Of a DNA stretch of 28,070 bases, positions 1-9,104 are shown in pieces. Made by a program: the position numbers and the translations under genes. The stretch spans positions 1-28,070 of the forward strand of contig JABLYX010000063.1 in the NCBI GenBank assembly GCA_018265615.1, written 5' to 3'. How positions within the stretch are numbered: position 1 is the stretch's first letter; each line of letters starts with the position of its first letter. The notes beneath the pieces are model-generated. The model was not told the origin of the DNA. It saw only the letters and a program-made list of their open reading frames with translations, and searched no databases. The DNA comes from Lentisphaeria bacterium (lineage in GTDB: Bacteria; Verrucomicrobiota; Lentisphaeria; Victivallales; Victivallaceae).

Positions 1-313
1 CGGTCTTGTTGTAGTAGCCGACGCCCTCCGCGGCGGGGCAGCGCAGCATCGGGTTCCACACGCTCTGCTTCGTGAAGTGCTCCATCCAGTAGAAATCTCT
101 GCCGTTGAGCTTGAGCTGGCCGAAGATCGTCATGCCGTACTCGCCGGAGTAGATCGCCTGCGTCACTCCGATCTGTTTGAGGTTGTTCAGGCAGGCGGCG
201 CTTCTGGCCCGGTCGCGCGCCGTGTTCAGGGCGGGCAGCAGCATGGCGGCGAGGATTGCGATGATCGCGATCACGACCAGGAGTTCGATCAGTGTGAAAT
301 GCTTCTGTTTCAT
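1..313 (-). CDS. Pseudopilin-like protein with prepilin N-terminal methylation motif (partial, C-terminus off left edge)
   Basis: The first 104 codons are visible. Residues 5-24 form the type IV prepilin-like stretch HFTLIELLVVIAIIAILAAM, a hydrophobic helix that serves as both export signal and membrane anchor. It is followed by LLPALNTARDRARSAACLNNLKQIG, the usual continuation of the large pseudopilin-like families found in Planctomycetes and Lentisphaerae. The start at 313 is chosen because AGAAGG lies 9 nt upstream; the in-frame ATGs at 319 and 322 sit too close to it. The position before the usual cleavage point is His rather than the expected Gly. The gene follows the GntR-type regulator on the same strand after about 97 bp. 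Function is unknown: family members sit beside glycan-degradation genes, and a role in surface attachment or secretion is only inferred. Confidence 0.85.
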   Translation of the reverse strand, partial: MKQKHFTLIELLVVIAIIAILAAMLLPALNTARDRARSAACLNNLKQIGVTQAIYSGEYGMTIFGQLKLNGRDFYWMEHFTKQSVWNPMLRCPAAEGVGYYNKT

Positions 314-352
314 TCTCATCATCCTTCTATGGGTTCCGGTTGAAAGTGCAAT

Positions 353-367
353 GCCGCCGCAGGCGGC
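353..367 (-). other. Short GC hairpin between regulator and pseudopilin gene
   Basis: GCCGCC and GGCGGC form a perfect 6-bp stem with a 3-nt loop in the 97-bp gap between the two minus-strand genes. No T-run follows, so it is not a convincing intrinsic terminator. It could be a processing or attenuation element. The rest of the gap shows nothing else recognisable. Confidence 0.3.
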
Positions 368-410
368 GCCTTGTCCGCACCGCTGTTTCCTGCTGTCGGG
401 GAGTGGGGGC

Positions 411-1529
411 CTACCGCTCCGGGGGCGCGGTCGAGCCGCGCACGACCAGCTTCGGCGGGATGCGGTACTGCATCGGGATGTCGTCCGTCCGCCCGTTCAG
501 CCGCGCGAGTATTTTCCCGGCCGTGCGGCCGATTTCAAAGAAATCCTGGGCGACCGTGGTCAGCGGGACCGGCAGATAGGCCGAACGGTCGATGTTGTCG
601 AAGCCCGCGATGGAGAGGGCGTCCGGGACCCGGAGTCCCAACTCGCCGCACAGCTCCAGCAGCGTGATCGCGATCGAGTCGTTGCCGCAGAAAACCGCAC
701 TGGGGGGCTCCGGTTTCGCGAGCTCCCCGCGGAGCCAGTCGCGGATGAACTCCGTGTTGGCGGCGCCGTGCGAGCTCGGGCTGACCTTGTGCGTCTCCGG
801 GATGATCCCGAGATTGCCGCCGATGGCGATGCCGTGCCGTCCGAAGGCGGAGATGACGCCCGAGAGGCGGTCGGAGAGGCTGACCCGGTCCGGCTGCACC
901 GTGAGATAGCTGATCCGGCGGTGCCCGAGCGCCGCGAGGTGGTCGATCATCGCCTCGGCCCCCGCGGAGTTCGCGGAGATGACGTAATCGGCCGCGAGTT
1001 CCGGGAAGTAGCTGTCCACGAGGACGAACGGGACGCCCTTCCGCCGCAGCTCCCGGAGCTCCGCCTCGACGGCGGCGTCCCGGGCGGGCCACACCGCCAT
1101 GCCGCGGCACTCCGCGCCCTTGCTGCGCAGGAGGCTGATCTGCTCTTCGACCGTGTTGTAGAAGGTCACGCCGACGTTGAAGCCGAGCGGCGTCATCGCG
1201 TCGCAAAGCCCTTCGAGCAGGCCGTGCCGGATGCTGTCGCCGGAGCTCCCGCCGGGGCTGATGAAGTGGACCCAGTTCGTGTCGCGCCGGATCGCGCTGC
1301 CGATCGAGGGCAGCGGGTCGCAGACGAAGGTTCCGCGGCCCCGGGTCCGGACGATGTAGCCGTCCGCGATGAGGGAGGCGAGGCTCTTCGCCACCGTGAG
1401 GCGGCTCGTATTGAATTCATCGACGAGGTCGCGTTCGGTCGGGAGCCGTCCTCCCGGCGGATAGGTTCCCGAAACGATCCGCGTCTTGATTTCGTCTTCG
1501 ATGCGTTTGTAGATCAGCTGTTCGTTCAT
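411..1529 (-). CDS. GntR/LacI-hybrid transcriptional regulator (AraR-like architecture)
   Basis: Residues about 5-70 form a GntR winged helix-turn-helix (PPGGRLPTERDLVDEF, then SRLTVAKSLASLIADGYIVRTRGRGTFV). Residues about 85-370 form a LacI/periplasmic-binding-protein-type ligand domain (DHLAALGHRRISYL, SAVFCGNDSIAITLLELCGELGLRVPDALSIAGFDN, ending VPLTTVAQ). This is the arrangement of B. subtilis AraR, so it is probably a sugar-responsive DNA-binding repressor. About 372 residues is the normal length. The start is ambiguous by one codon: GTG at 1532 has AGGA 9 nt upstream, ATG at 1529 has it 12 nt upstream. A consensus promoter with an embedded palindrome lies upstream, so autorepression is likely. 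The ligand cannot be read from the sequence. Confidence 0.93.
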   Translation of the reverse strand: MNEQLIYKRIEDEIKTRIVSGTYPPGGRLPTERDLVDEFNTSRLTVAKSLASLIADGYIVRTRGRGTFVCDPLPSIGSAIRRDTNWVHFISPGGSSGDSIRHGLLEGLCDAMTPLGFNVGVTFYNTVEEQISLLRSKGAECRGMAVWPARDAAVEAELRELRRKGVPFVLVDSYFPELAADYVISANSAGAEAMIDHLAALGHRRISYLTVQPDRVSLSDRLSGVISAFGRHGIAIGGNLGIIPETHKVSPSSHGAANTEFIRDWLRGELAKPEPPSAVFCGNDSIAITLLELCGELGLRVPDALSIAGFDNIDRSAYLPVPLTTVAQDFFEIGRTAGKILARLNGRTDDIPMQYRIPPKLVVRGSTAPPER

Positions 1530-1568
1530 CACCGTCGTCGTTCCTGTTTGAATTGGCTTACGCTATTA

Positions 1569-1597
1569 ATGATACCAAATGATAAGCCATTTGTCAA
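1569..1597 (-). promoter_or_regulatory. Sigma-70 promoter of the GntR/LacI-hybrid regulator
   Basis: On the minus strand TTGACA (1597-1592) and TATCAT (1574-1569) are separated by exactly 17 bp, close to ideal for sigma-70. Transcription would begin near 1562, leaving a leader of about 32 nt. Confidence 0.85.
1576..1593. promoter_or_regulatory. Candidate operator: CAAATG-N6-CATTTG palindrome inside the promoter spacer
   Basis: A perfect 6-bp inverted repeat with a 6-bp centre fills the spacer between -35 and -10 of the regulator's own promoter. Bound protein would exclude RNA polymerase, so this is the natural candidate for autorepression by the adjacent GntR-type protein. The assignment of protein to site is inferred. 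Confidence 0.65.
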
Positions 1598-1759
1598 GGG
1601 CTCATCCGTTTTTTTTGGAGATTTTTTGGGTTTATTACCTGAAAATCCAATGAAGGCATATCAAGTTTGTATCTGATCCGTGTCGGTAAATTGGGTTAGC
1701 ATTTATGCGTCGCCGCCGCGATCGGACGATTTTTTTACAGGCGGGGCGGCTTTCCAGGC

Positions 1760-1788
1760 TTGCAGAACGCGGCTTGGCGGAGTATGAT
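1760..1788 (+). promoter_or_regulatory. Sigma-70 promoter for the NtrC-type response regulator
   Basis: TTGCAG (1760-1765) and TATGAT (1783-1788) are spaced by 17 bp. The predicted start near 1795 gives a leader of about 33 nt carrying GGAGG before the TTG start codon. Between this promoter and the divergent one, 1600-1759 is comparatively AT-rich and shows no gene. Confidence 0.6.
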
Positions 1789-1827
1789 TAATGAATTGCA
1801 GAATGACGGTCCGGAAGGAGGGACGCT

Positions 1828-3156
<1,329 letters not shown>

Positions 3157-3165
3157 CCGCCGCCG

Positions 3166-3180
3166 ATTGCATTCCGCAAT
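3166..3180. promoter_or_regulatory. Candidate upstream activator site (ATTGC-N5-GCAAT)
   Basis: A 15-bp inverted repeat sits about 75 bp upstream of the start predicted from the sigma-54 promoter, the usual neighbourhood for an NtrC-family enhancer site. Only one copy is visible, so support is moderate. Confidence 0.4.
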
Positions 3181-3222
3181 GCCGCGCGGAAAAAGCGGGC
3201 CGCTTCCGGGCGGGAAACGGTT

Positions 3223-3238
3223 TGGCACGCATTTTGCT
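3223..3238 (+). promoter_or_regulatory. Sigma-54 (-24/-12) promoter of the sensor operon
   Basis: TGGCACG-N4-TTGCT matches the sigma-54 consensus at every defined base, and GG and GC are separated by exactly 10 bp. Predicted transcription starts near 3249, about 29 nt before the histidine kinase ATG. The gene just upstream encodes a sigma-54 activator. Confidence 0.9.
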
Positions 3239-3277
3239 TTATCCTCCGGCATGGTCCAACATGGAGTTCGATGACAC

Positions 3278-5134
3278 ATGGATATCAAGAGAAAATTTCT
3301 GACGAGCTTCGCGGTCCTGCTGCTGCTGATCGGCGCGGTCGGGTTCGTGATGACGCGGCAGGTCCGGCAGCTCGGGGATTCGATCGACGTGATCCTGCGC
3401 GAAAACTACAGCAGCGTGATCTACTGCCAGCGCATGAACGATGCGCTCGAACGCATCGACAGCGGGATCCTGCGTGAATTCAGCGGCCGCGGCGACCGCC
3501 CTGAGGCGTATTTCGACGAACACATCCGCGCCCTGACCGATGCGTGGCGCGCGGAGCGGGACAACGTCACGGTCCCGGGCGAGCGCGAGCTGGTCGAAGC
3601 GGCCGCGAAGCTCGTGCCGGAGTATGTCGGCAGCGTGAGGCGCATCGTCGATCCGGCTGTGCCCGGGGCCGAACGGCGCAGGCTCTACCGGGAGAAGGCG
3701 TTCCCGCTGTTCGAGCAGCTGCGCGGACTCTCCGGGCAGGTCCTCGCGCTGAACCAGAAGAATATGAGCGATGCGAACGACCGGGCGCGTGTCGGGGCGG
3801 AACAGCTGCATGCGCGCGTCATCGCGATTGTGGCCGCCGCGCTGCTGTTCGCGGTCGTCCTGACGCTGCTGCTGAAGAGCTGGATCGAGAAGCCGATCCA
3901 CCGCCTGATTCAGCTGGCCACGGATATTTCGAACGGCAACCTCGACATCGTGCTCGACACGAAGTCGAATGACGAGATCGGCCGGCTCTCCCGCGCGTTC
4001 AACGCCATGGCGGCCGCGCTGCGCGAGGCGAGGCGCAGCGACCGCATGAAGCTCGAACGCTCGGAACGGACCAACCGCGACGTGTTCCGGGAGCTCCCGA
4101 CCCCGATCGCGATCGTCGATGCGAAGAGCGGGACGGTCGAGATCGCGACCCAGAGCGCGGACCGCTGTTTCGGGCTCAAAACCGGCGTCGGGATCCACAC
4201 GCTCGGGATCAGCTGGCTCGACGGGATCTTCGACCGCGTCGTGCAGACCGGCGCTCCGTGCGTCTGCGGGGAGAACGGCGGGGTCATCCAGCATTTCATC
4301 GGGAACCGGGAGTATTTCTTTCAGCCGACGGCGGTCCCGGTCCCGGCCGACGCGCCGCCGGAGCGCATCTCCGGCGTGGCGGTCATCCTGAAGGACGTCA
4401 CGCTTGCGCACGAGCAGCAGGAGCTCAAGAAGAGCGTGATTTCGACCGTCTCGCACCAGTTCAGGACCCCGCTGACTTCGCTCCAGATGTCGATTTACCT
4501 GCTCCTCGAGGAGAAGATCGGGCCGCTGAACCCGGATCAGCTCGACCTCGTGATGGCGATGCGCGACGACAGCGAGCGGCTGAGCAACATCATCGGCGAC
4601 CTGCTCGACCTCAACAGGGCTTCGAGCCGGACGCACCTGAAATTCGAACCGCGCCGCCCGGAGGAGCTGCTGCGCGAGGCGGAGTCGCGCTTCCGCGCGG
4701 CGTGCCTCGACCGGGATATCCGGCTCGAAGTGCGTTCCGCTCCCGCCCTGCCGGAGATCCCGGTCGCGGTGAACCGGATCGGCTATGTCTTCGACAACCT
4801 CATCGGCAATGCGATCCGCTTCACGCCGCCCGGCGGGACGATCACGCTTGAGGCGGAACCCGCCGGCGACGCGGTCCGCTTCACCGTCCGCGACACCGGC
4901 CGCGGCATGCCGGAGGAGGTGCGCCGCCATGTGTTTGAACAGTTTTACCGGGCGCCCGGCCAGGAGCCGGACAGCGGCGCCGGTCTCGGATTGTCCATCG
5001 TCAAAGAGATCATAACTGCAATGGCGGGAACGATTGAGGTGGAGAGCGCCGAAGGCCGGGGCAGCTCTTTCATCTTCACCCTGCCGCTCGTGCAGGAGGG
5101 CGGAGGCGGGGAAAAAGATGTGGAATGGGTATGA
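3278..5134 (+). CDS. Membrane-bound sensor histidine kinase (HAMP, PAS-like region, HisKA, HATPase)
   Basis: This 618-residue protein has a transmembrane helix at about 8-26, an extracytoplasmic helical sensor region at about 27-180, a second helix at about 181-200 and a HAMP linker at about 202-255. A PAS-like region follows at about 268-375. The HisKA H-box is SVISTVSHQFRTPLTS with phospho-accepting His393. The ATPase has the N-box around 507-511 (NLIGN), G1 DTGRGMP at 539-545 and G2 GAGLGLS at 567-573. All catalytic boxes are intact. The promoter is sigma-54 type, and the gene is followed 27 bp later by a KdpD N-terminal-like protein. The sensor module resembles the four-helix type of periplasmic ligand-binding domain, but the signal cannot be read. 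Its natural partner is the NtrC-type regulator upstream. Confidence 0.96.
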   Translation: MDIKRKFLTSFAVLLLLIGAVGFVMTRQVRQLGDSIDVILRENYSSVIYCQRMNDALERIDSGILREFSGRGDRPEAYFDEHIRALTDAWRAERDNVTVPGERELVEAAAKLVPEYVGSVRRIVDPAVPGAERRRLYREKAFPLFEQLRGLSGQVLALNQKNMSDANDRARVGAEQLHARVIAIVAAALLFAVVLTLLLKSWIEKPIHRLIQLATDISNGNLDIVLDTKSNDEIGRLSRAFNAMAAALREARRSDRMKLERSERTNRDVFRELPTPIAIVDAKSGTVEIATQSADRCFGLKTGVGIHTLGISWLDGIFDRVVQTGAPCVCGENGGVIQHFIGNREYFFQPTAVPVPADAPPERISGVAVILKDVTLAHEQQELKKSVISTVSHQFRTPLTSLQMSIYLLLEEKIGPLNPDQLDLVMAMRDDSERLSNIIGDLLDLNRASSRTHLKFEPRRPEELLREAESRFRAACLDRDIRLEVRSAPALPEIPVAVNRIGYVFDNLIGNAIRFTPPGGTITLEAEPAGDAVRFTVRDTGRGMPEEVRRHVFEQFYRAPGQEPDSGAGLGLSIVKEIITAMAGTIEVESAEGRGSSFIFTLPLVQEGGGGEKDVEWV

Positions 5135-5161
5135 AATGAAACGGCAGGAAGGGGAGTTCCC

Positions 5162-6307
5162 ATGGATGCGCGCGCCGCAGACAATTTCCTGAAGCTGATC
5201 CGCAGCTCCCGCCGCGGAAAGCTGAAAATCTACCTCGGATACTGCGCCGGGGTCGGCAAGACCATGCAGATGCTGCAGGAGGCGCGCCGCCTGAAGGAGG
5301 CCGAGCACGTCGACGTCGCCGCCGGGCTGGTCGAAACGCACGGGCGGGAGGAGACCTCCGCGTGCGTCGGCGGGCTCGAGGTGATCCCGCGCCGCGTGAC
5401 CGTGCACCGCGGGATCGAGCTCACCGAGATGGATGTCCCGGCGATCCTGGCCCGGAGGCCGCAGGTTGTGCTGGTCGACGAACTGGCGCATACGAACGTG
5501 CCGGGTTCGAAGCACGCGAAGCGCTACGAGGATGTCGAAGAGCTGCTCGAAGCCGGGATCCATGTGATTTCGACGCTGAACATCCAGCATCTCGAGAGCC
5601 TCTACGAGATCGTCGAGCGCTCCACGGGCGTGAAGGTCCGCGAGCGGATCCCCGACTGGGTCGTGACCGGGGCCGACGAGGTCGTGAACGTGGACGTCTC
5701 GGCGGACGACCTGCGCGAGCGGATCCGGACGGGCCGCGTCTACCCGGAAGAGCGGATCGGCGCCGCACTCGCGAACTTCTTCAGAGACAGCAACCTTCAG
5801 CAGCTGCGCGAGCTTACGTTGCGCGAACTCGCCGCCCGGCTCGACACCCGGTTCCGCGAAAAGGCGGGGGAGGGGGAAGCCGCCGCCGGGAGCGTGAGCC
5901 CGGATCAGATCATGGTCTGCATGAGCTCGCGCAGCCCGAATGCGGATGCGCTGCTGCGCTACGGCTCGCGGCTCGCGGGCCGGCTGAACCGGAACTGGTA
6001 CGTCCTCTATGTGCAGACTCCGCAGGAGAGCGCGACCCGCATCGACGCGGAGACGCAGCGCCATCTGAACAATACGCTCGAACTTGCGCGGCAGGTCGGC
6101 GCGACGGTGTTCACTTACAAGAGCGACAACATCGTCCGGACGATCCTTGAATTCGCGAAGGAGCACCGGGTCGGCCATATCGTGATGGGTCCCTCCGGCC
6201 GGAAGATCCCGCTCCTGCAGCGGCTCCGGGGGAAGCGCTCCATCCTCGAAGAGCTCTGTTCGCAGAATTACGACTTCAAGATCATCGTGACGGAGCACCG
6301 GAGGTGA
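5162..6307 (+). CDS. Stand-alone KdpD N-terminal domain plus Usp domain protein
   Basis: Residues 20-235 match the cytoplasmic N-terminal domain of the K+ sensor KdpD: Walker A-like GYCAGVGKT at 26-34, VETHGREET at 57-65, VLVDELAHTNVPGS at 103-116 and STLNIQHLESL at 137-147. Residues about 248-378 form a universal-stress-protein fold, including VMGPSGR at 341-347. The protein stops there at 381 residues. It lacks the four transmembrane helices and kinase domains of E. coli KdpD (894 residues). This is a coherent shorter architecture and not a broken gene: the kinase is the separate gene upstream. ATG at 5162 follows a purine-rich site. In S. aureus the KdpD Usp domain binds c-di-AMP; whether this one does is unknown. 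A cytoplasmic regulator of the neighbouring kinase is inferred. Confidence 0.93.
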   Translation: MDARAADNFLKLIRSSRRGKLKIYLGYCAGVGKTMQMLQEARRLKEAEHVDVAAGLVETHGREETSACVGGLEVIPRRVTVHRGIELTEMDVPAILARRPQVVLVDELAHTNVPGSKHAKRYEDVEELLEAGIHVISTLNIQHLESLYEIVERSTGVKVRERIPDWVVTGADEVVNVDVSADDLRERIRTGRVYPEERIGAALANFFRDSNLQQLRELTLRELAARLDTRFREKAGEGEAAAGSVSPDQIMVCMSSRSPNADALLRYGSRLAGRLNRNWYVLYVQTPQESATRIDAETQRHLNNTLELARQVGATVFTYKSDNIVRTILEFAKEHRVGHIVMGPSGRKIPLLQRLRGKRSILEELCSQNYDFKIIVTEHRR

Positions 6308-6311
6308 CGGT

Positions 6312-7055
6312 TCATTGCCCGAGCCACGTTTCGAGCTCCCCGAACACCTCCAGGAGGTCGGTGCCGCGCAGGGCCGCGTACCGGTCGAGCGGAGTCGGCC
6401 GGGCGTTCACGATCACGATTTTTCCGCCGCCGCGGAGGGTCGCCTGCGGCAGCGACGCGGCCGGCTGCACGGTCAGGCTGCTGCCGAGCACGAGCAGCAG
6501 TTCCGCCCGCCCCATCTCGTCGAACGCGCGTTCGAGCAGCGTTTCGTCGAGGTTTTCGCCGTAGAAGACGATGTCGGGCTTTATCACGCCGCCGCAGGGG
6601 CAGTGCGGGACCTTGTCCGCGAGCACCTGCGGCGCGATTTCGGCGTAGGGGAACTCCCTCCGGCAGCGCAGGCAGTGGTGGTGCGCGGGGCTGCCGTGCA
6701 GCTCGCGGATCCGGCGGCTCCCGGCCTTCCGGTGGAGCAGGTCGATATTCTGGGTATAGACGCTTTCGAGCATGCCGCGCTCCTCGAGCTTCGCGAGGGC
6801 GCGGTGGACGGAGGCGGGGCGGAACCCGTCGAGCCGGTAGATGAACTCCTTCGCCCAGTTGTAGAAGAGCGCGGGTTCGGAGAGGAAGCAGTCGAGCGAC
6901 AGGAGCTCTTCGACGGACCTCCCGCGCCACGGTTCGCGGCAGACGCCGTTCTTCCCGCGGAAATCGCGGATGCCGGAGAGCGTGGAGATCCCGGCGCCGG
7001 TGAAGGCGACGGTGCGCCGGGACTCCCGTAAAAGCCGTTTGAGTTCTTCCTGCAC
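6312..7055 (-). CDS. Sirtuin-family NAD+-dependent protein deacylase
   Basis: This 247-residue protein has GAGISTLSGIRDFRG at 20-34 (NAD binding), TQNIDLLH at 101-108, catalytic His120 in LHG, zinc ligands Cys128/Cys131 and Cys152/Cys154, GSSLTV at 191-196 and the late VNA motif at 216-218. Sirtuins remove acyl groups from lysines using NAD+. Bacterial members often act on acyl-CoA synthetases and central enzymes, but the substrate here is unknown. The start is GTG at 7055; no stronger start or clear Shine-Dalgarno is visible. It lies 25 bp behind the MATE gene on the same strand and is probably the last gene of the marR-MATE operon. It converges with the KdpD-like gene with only 4 bp between stops. 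Confidence 0.95.
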   Translation of the reverse strand: MQEELKRLLRESRRTVAFTGAGISTLSGIRDFRGKNGVCREPWRGRSVEELLSLDCFLSEPALFYNWAKEFIYRLDGFRPASVHRALAKLEERGMLESVYTQNIDLLHRKAGSRRIRELHGSPAHHHCLRCRREFPYAEIAPQVLADKVPHCPCGGVIKPDIVFYGENLDETLLERAFDEMGRAELLLVLGSSLTVQPAASLPQATLRGGGKIVIVNARPTPLDRYAALRGTDLLEVFGELETWLGQ

Positions 7056-7080
7056 GGTGACGTCTCTTGAAAGCGTTTTT

Positions 7081-8544
7081 TTACTGCGTGTCGCCCGCGC
7101 CGTCGATCCGCGCCTGCGCCGTCGCGAACGCCTGCAGCCGGTTCGGCAGGAACCGGCTGAACTTCAGCGGGGCCGCGCTCGGCGGCGGAGGCTGCCCGTC
7201 GGCCGGGAGGCGGTTCACCATGCGCTTCGCGAGGCAGAAGCCGATGCCGCCCGCCAGCACGTCCGCCGCGAGCCGCGCCGCGAACAGCGCTTCGAGGGAG
7301 CGCAGATGGAGCGCGAGAAGCGACAGCGGGATCATCAGCCCGAGGATCCGCAGCGCGTTCAGCCACGCCGATACCGACGGCCTCCCGCAGCCGGTGAAGA
7401 AGAAGCCCGCGTAGCGGTGGATCTCGATCATGCCGAAGCCCCACGGGATGATGTACATGCAGAGCGTCATGATCTTCTGCACGTCGCGGTCCGGCGAGAA
7501 GAAGCGCACGAGCACCGGCGCCGTGAAGAAGTAGACCACCGCCATCGCGAGCAGGAACAGGAACGCGAACCGCATCGAGAACCTGCGGCAGATGCGGATC
7601 CTCCCGTAGAGCCGCGCGCCGTAGTTCTGCCCGACCATGGAGAGCAGCGGGATCCCGATCGCCATCGGGAAGATGAACGCGATCATTTCGAGCCGCCCCG
7701 CCGCCGCCGTCGCCGCCACGGCGGTGTCCCCGAACGACGCCGTGATCCGCGTGATGATCGCCGAGCCGATCGGCATCATGAGCATGCCGATCGAGGCCGG
7801 GACCGCGAACCGGACCACGAGCTTCCACGAGCTCCTGAGCCGCCGCCACGGGATGCGTTCGAACCGCAGCAGCCCGTGCCGCCTGTAGAGCAGCCAGAGC
7901 ACCGCGACGGTCGCGACGAGCTGCGAGCCGATGGTCGCGAGCGCCGCGCCGCGGATCCCCATCGCCGGGACCGGCCCCCATCCGAAGATCAGCAGCGGGT
8001 CGAAGATCACGTTGACGAGCATTCCGACGATCATCATGCCGCTGGCGACCTTGGAGTCCCCCGCCGCGATCAGCAGGTCGTTGCCGGTCATCGACAGCGA
8101 GGCGGTCGCGCAGCCGAAGTACCAGATGTTCATGTACCCCTTGACCTGCCCGAGCGTCTCGCCCGTGGCGCCGAAGCGTTCGAAGATCCAGCCGGTCGTG
8201 CTCATGCCGAGCAGCGCGAGCATGATGGAGATGAGGAAGATGAGCAGAAGCCCGGAGGTCACGAGCCGGGCGGCCTTCGCCCTGCGCCCGCCCCCGAGCG
8301 CCTGTGCGGAGATCGTCATCACGCCGGAGGCGAGCCCGTGGAACAGGCAGCCGATCAGCATGATGACGGGGAACGTGAAGCCCATCGCGGCCAGCGGCGA
8401 TTTGCCGAGCCGGCCGACGAAATAGGTGTCGGCGATGTTGTAGCCGGACATCGCGAGCGTTCCCGCCAGCATCGCGAAGCCGGTTTTGATCATGGTTCCC
8501 CGGATGGAACCCCGGGTATAGGCGGCATTGTCTTTTTTCAGCAT
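7081..8544 (-). CDS. MATE-family multidrug/organic-cation efflux transporter
   Basis: A 487-residue protein with about 12 hydrophobic helices in two homologous halves. It opens with MLKKDNAAYTRGSIRGTMIK, then GTLAMSGYNIADTYFVGRLG, the typical first-helix pattern of MATE proteins, and has PLAAMGFTFPVIMLIGCL and PIGSAIITRITASFGDTAVAA further on. MATE carriers export drugs or cationic metabolites using Na+ or H+ gradients. The ATG at 8544 lies inside the last codons of the MarR gene (7-nt overlap), so the two are translationally coupled. A MarR-controlled efflux role is therefore likely. The substrate is not predictable. Confidence 0.95.
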   Translation of the reverse strand: MLKKDNAAYTRGSIRGTMIKTGFAMLAGTLAMSGYNIADTYFVGRLGKSPLAAMGFTFPVIMLIGCLFHGLASGVMTISAQALGGGRRAKAARLVTSGLLLIFLISIMLALLGMSTTGWIFERFGATGETLGQVKGYMNIWYFGCATASLSMTGNDLLIAAGDSKVASGMMIVGMLVNVIFDPLLIFGWGPVPAMGIRGAALATIGSQLVATVAVLWLLYRRHGLLRFERIPWRRLRSSWKLVVRFAVPASIGMLMMPIGSAIITRITASFGDTAVAATAAAGRLEMIAFIFPMAIGIPLLSMVGQNYGARLYGRIRICRRFSMRFAFLFLLAMAVVYFFTAPVLVRFFSPDRDVQKIMTLCMYIIPWGFGMIEIHRYAGFFFTGCGRPSVSAWLNALRILGLMIPLSLLALHLRSLEALFAARLAADVLAGGIGFCLAKRMVNRLPADGQPPPPSAAPLKFSRFLPNRLQAFATAQARIDGAGDTQ

Positions 8545-8999
8545 GGTTCACTTTCTTTCGGTTCGGAGAGGCGGCGGGAGAGGAAGACTCCCACGGTTTC
8601 GATTGCGGCCAGCTCCGCGGGAGAGGCCGACCGGAACAGCTGTGCGACGCGCCCGCGGAACTTCGCGTCGATCTCCGCGAGCGACCTGCGGATCTCCGGC
8701 TCCACGGTGATCAGTACGCTGCGGCGGTTTTCGGGATTGACCTCGCGGCGCACGATCCCGGCGCGCACGAGTTTCTCCACGGAGGCGGAAGCCGCCGGCG
8801 CCGAGAGCCCCGTATGGCGCATGACGTCCTGCAGCGAGCACGGCTCGCTGCGCATGACGGCGATCAGGTAGTTGAGCTGGCGCGGCCCGAACTGCCCGAG
8901 CGGGTCGTCGGAGTTGCGCTGCTCCCAGTATTCGATGACGCATTTCCGCCGCAGCTCCTCGACGAGCTCGTGCATCCGGTAGAAGGGGGTCAGATCCAT
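8538..8999 (-). CDS. MarR-family transcriptional regulator
   Basis: This 153-residue protein has a winged helix-turn-helix: recognition region SLQDVMRHTGLSAPAASASVEKLVRAGIVRR, followed by the wing NPENRRSVLITV. Helices at either end (MHELVEELRRKC and AELAAIETVGVFLSRRL) fit MarR dimerisation. These dimers usually bind palindromes at their own promoter and release on binding a small molecule. ATG at 8999 is used. The Shine-Dalgarno is poor; AT-rich sequence precedes the start. A 17-bp near-perfect palindrome covers the predicted transcription start. The gene overlaps the MATE transporter it presumably controls by 7 nt. Confidence 0.93.
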   Translation of the reverse strand: MDLTPFYRMHELVEELRRKCVIEYWEQRNSDDPLGQFGPRQLNYLIAVMRSEPCSLQDVMRHTGLSAPAASASVEKLVRAGIVRREVNPENRRSVLITVEPEIRRSLAEIDAKFRGRVAQLFRSASPAELAAIETVGVFLSRRLSEPKESEPC

Positions 9000-9018
9000 A
9001 TGTTTTTTTAATTTCCAT

Positions 9019-9035
9019 AACAGAACAGTTTTGTT
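9019..9035. promoter_or_regulatory. Candidate MarR operator palindrome
   Basis: AACAGAAC-A-GTTTTGTT is a 17-bp inverted repeat with one mismatch in 8 pairs, lying about 20 bp before the marR start codon and over the predicted transcription start. It is the expected place and size for a MarR dimer site. Confidence 0.6.
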
Positions 9036-9045
9036 TTGGAAGTAT

Positions 9046-9073
9046 AATATAGCCGATGCCCGCGGAAATGCAA
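9046..9073 (-). promoter_or_regulatory. Sigma-70 promoter for the marR-MATE-sirtuin operon
   Basis: TTGCAT (9073-9068) and TATATT (9051-9046) on the minus strand are spaced by 16 bp. An overlapping TATACT (9046-9041) is an alternative -10. Either puts the start at about 9033-9040, over or at the edge of the palindrome. Confidence 0.55.
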
Positions 9074-9104
9074 TGCCGGAACCGGAGATTTCAGGCGGAA
9101 ATTT

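Noticed and set aside
177..1676. Open frame of 499 codons on the plus strand
   Set aside because: It covers the minus-strand regulator and its promoter and has no recognisable protein features.
3239..6298. Open frame of 1019 codons on the minus strand
   Set aside because: It lies opposite the histidine kinase and KdpD-like genes, which have intact family motifs. Its translation is Arg/Asp/Pro-rich without any recognisable domain, as expected for an antisense shadow in GC-rich DNA.
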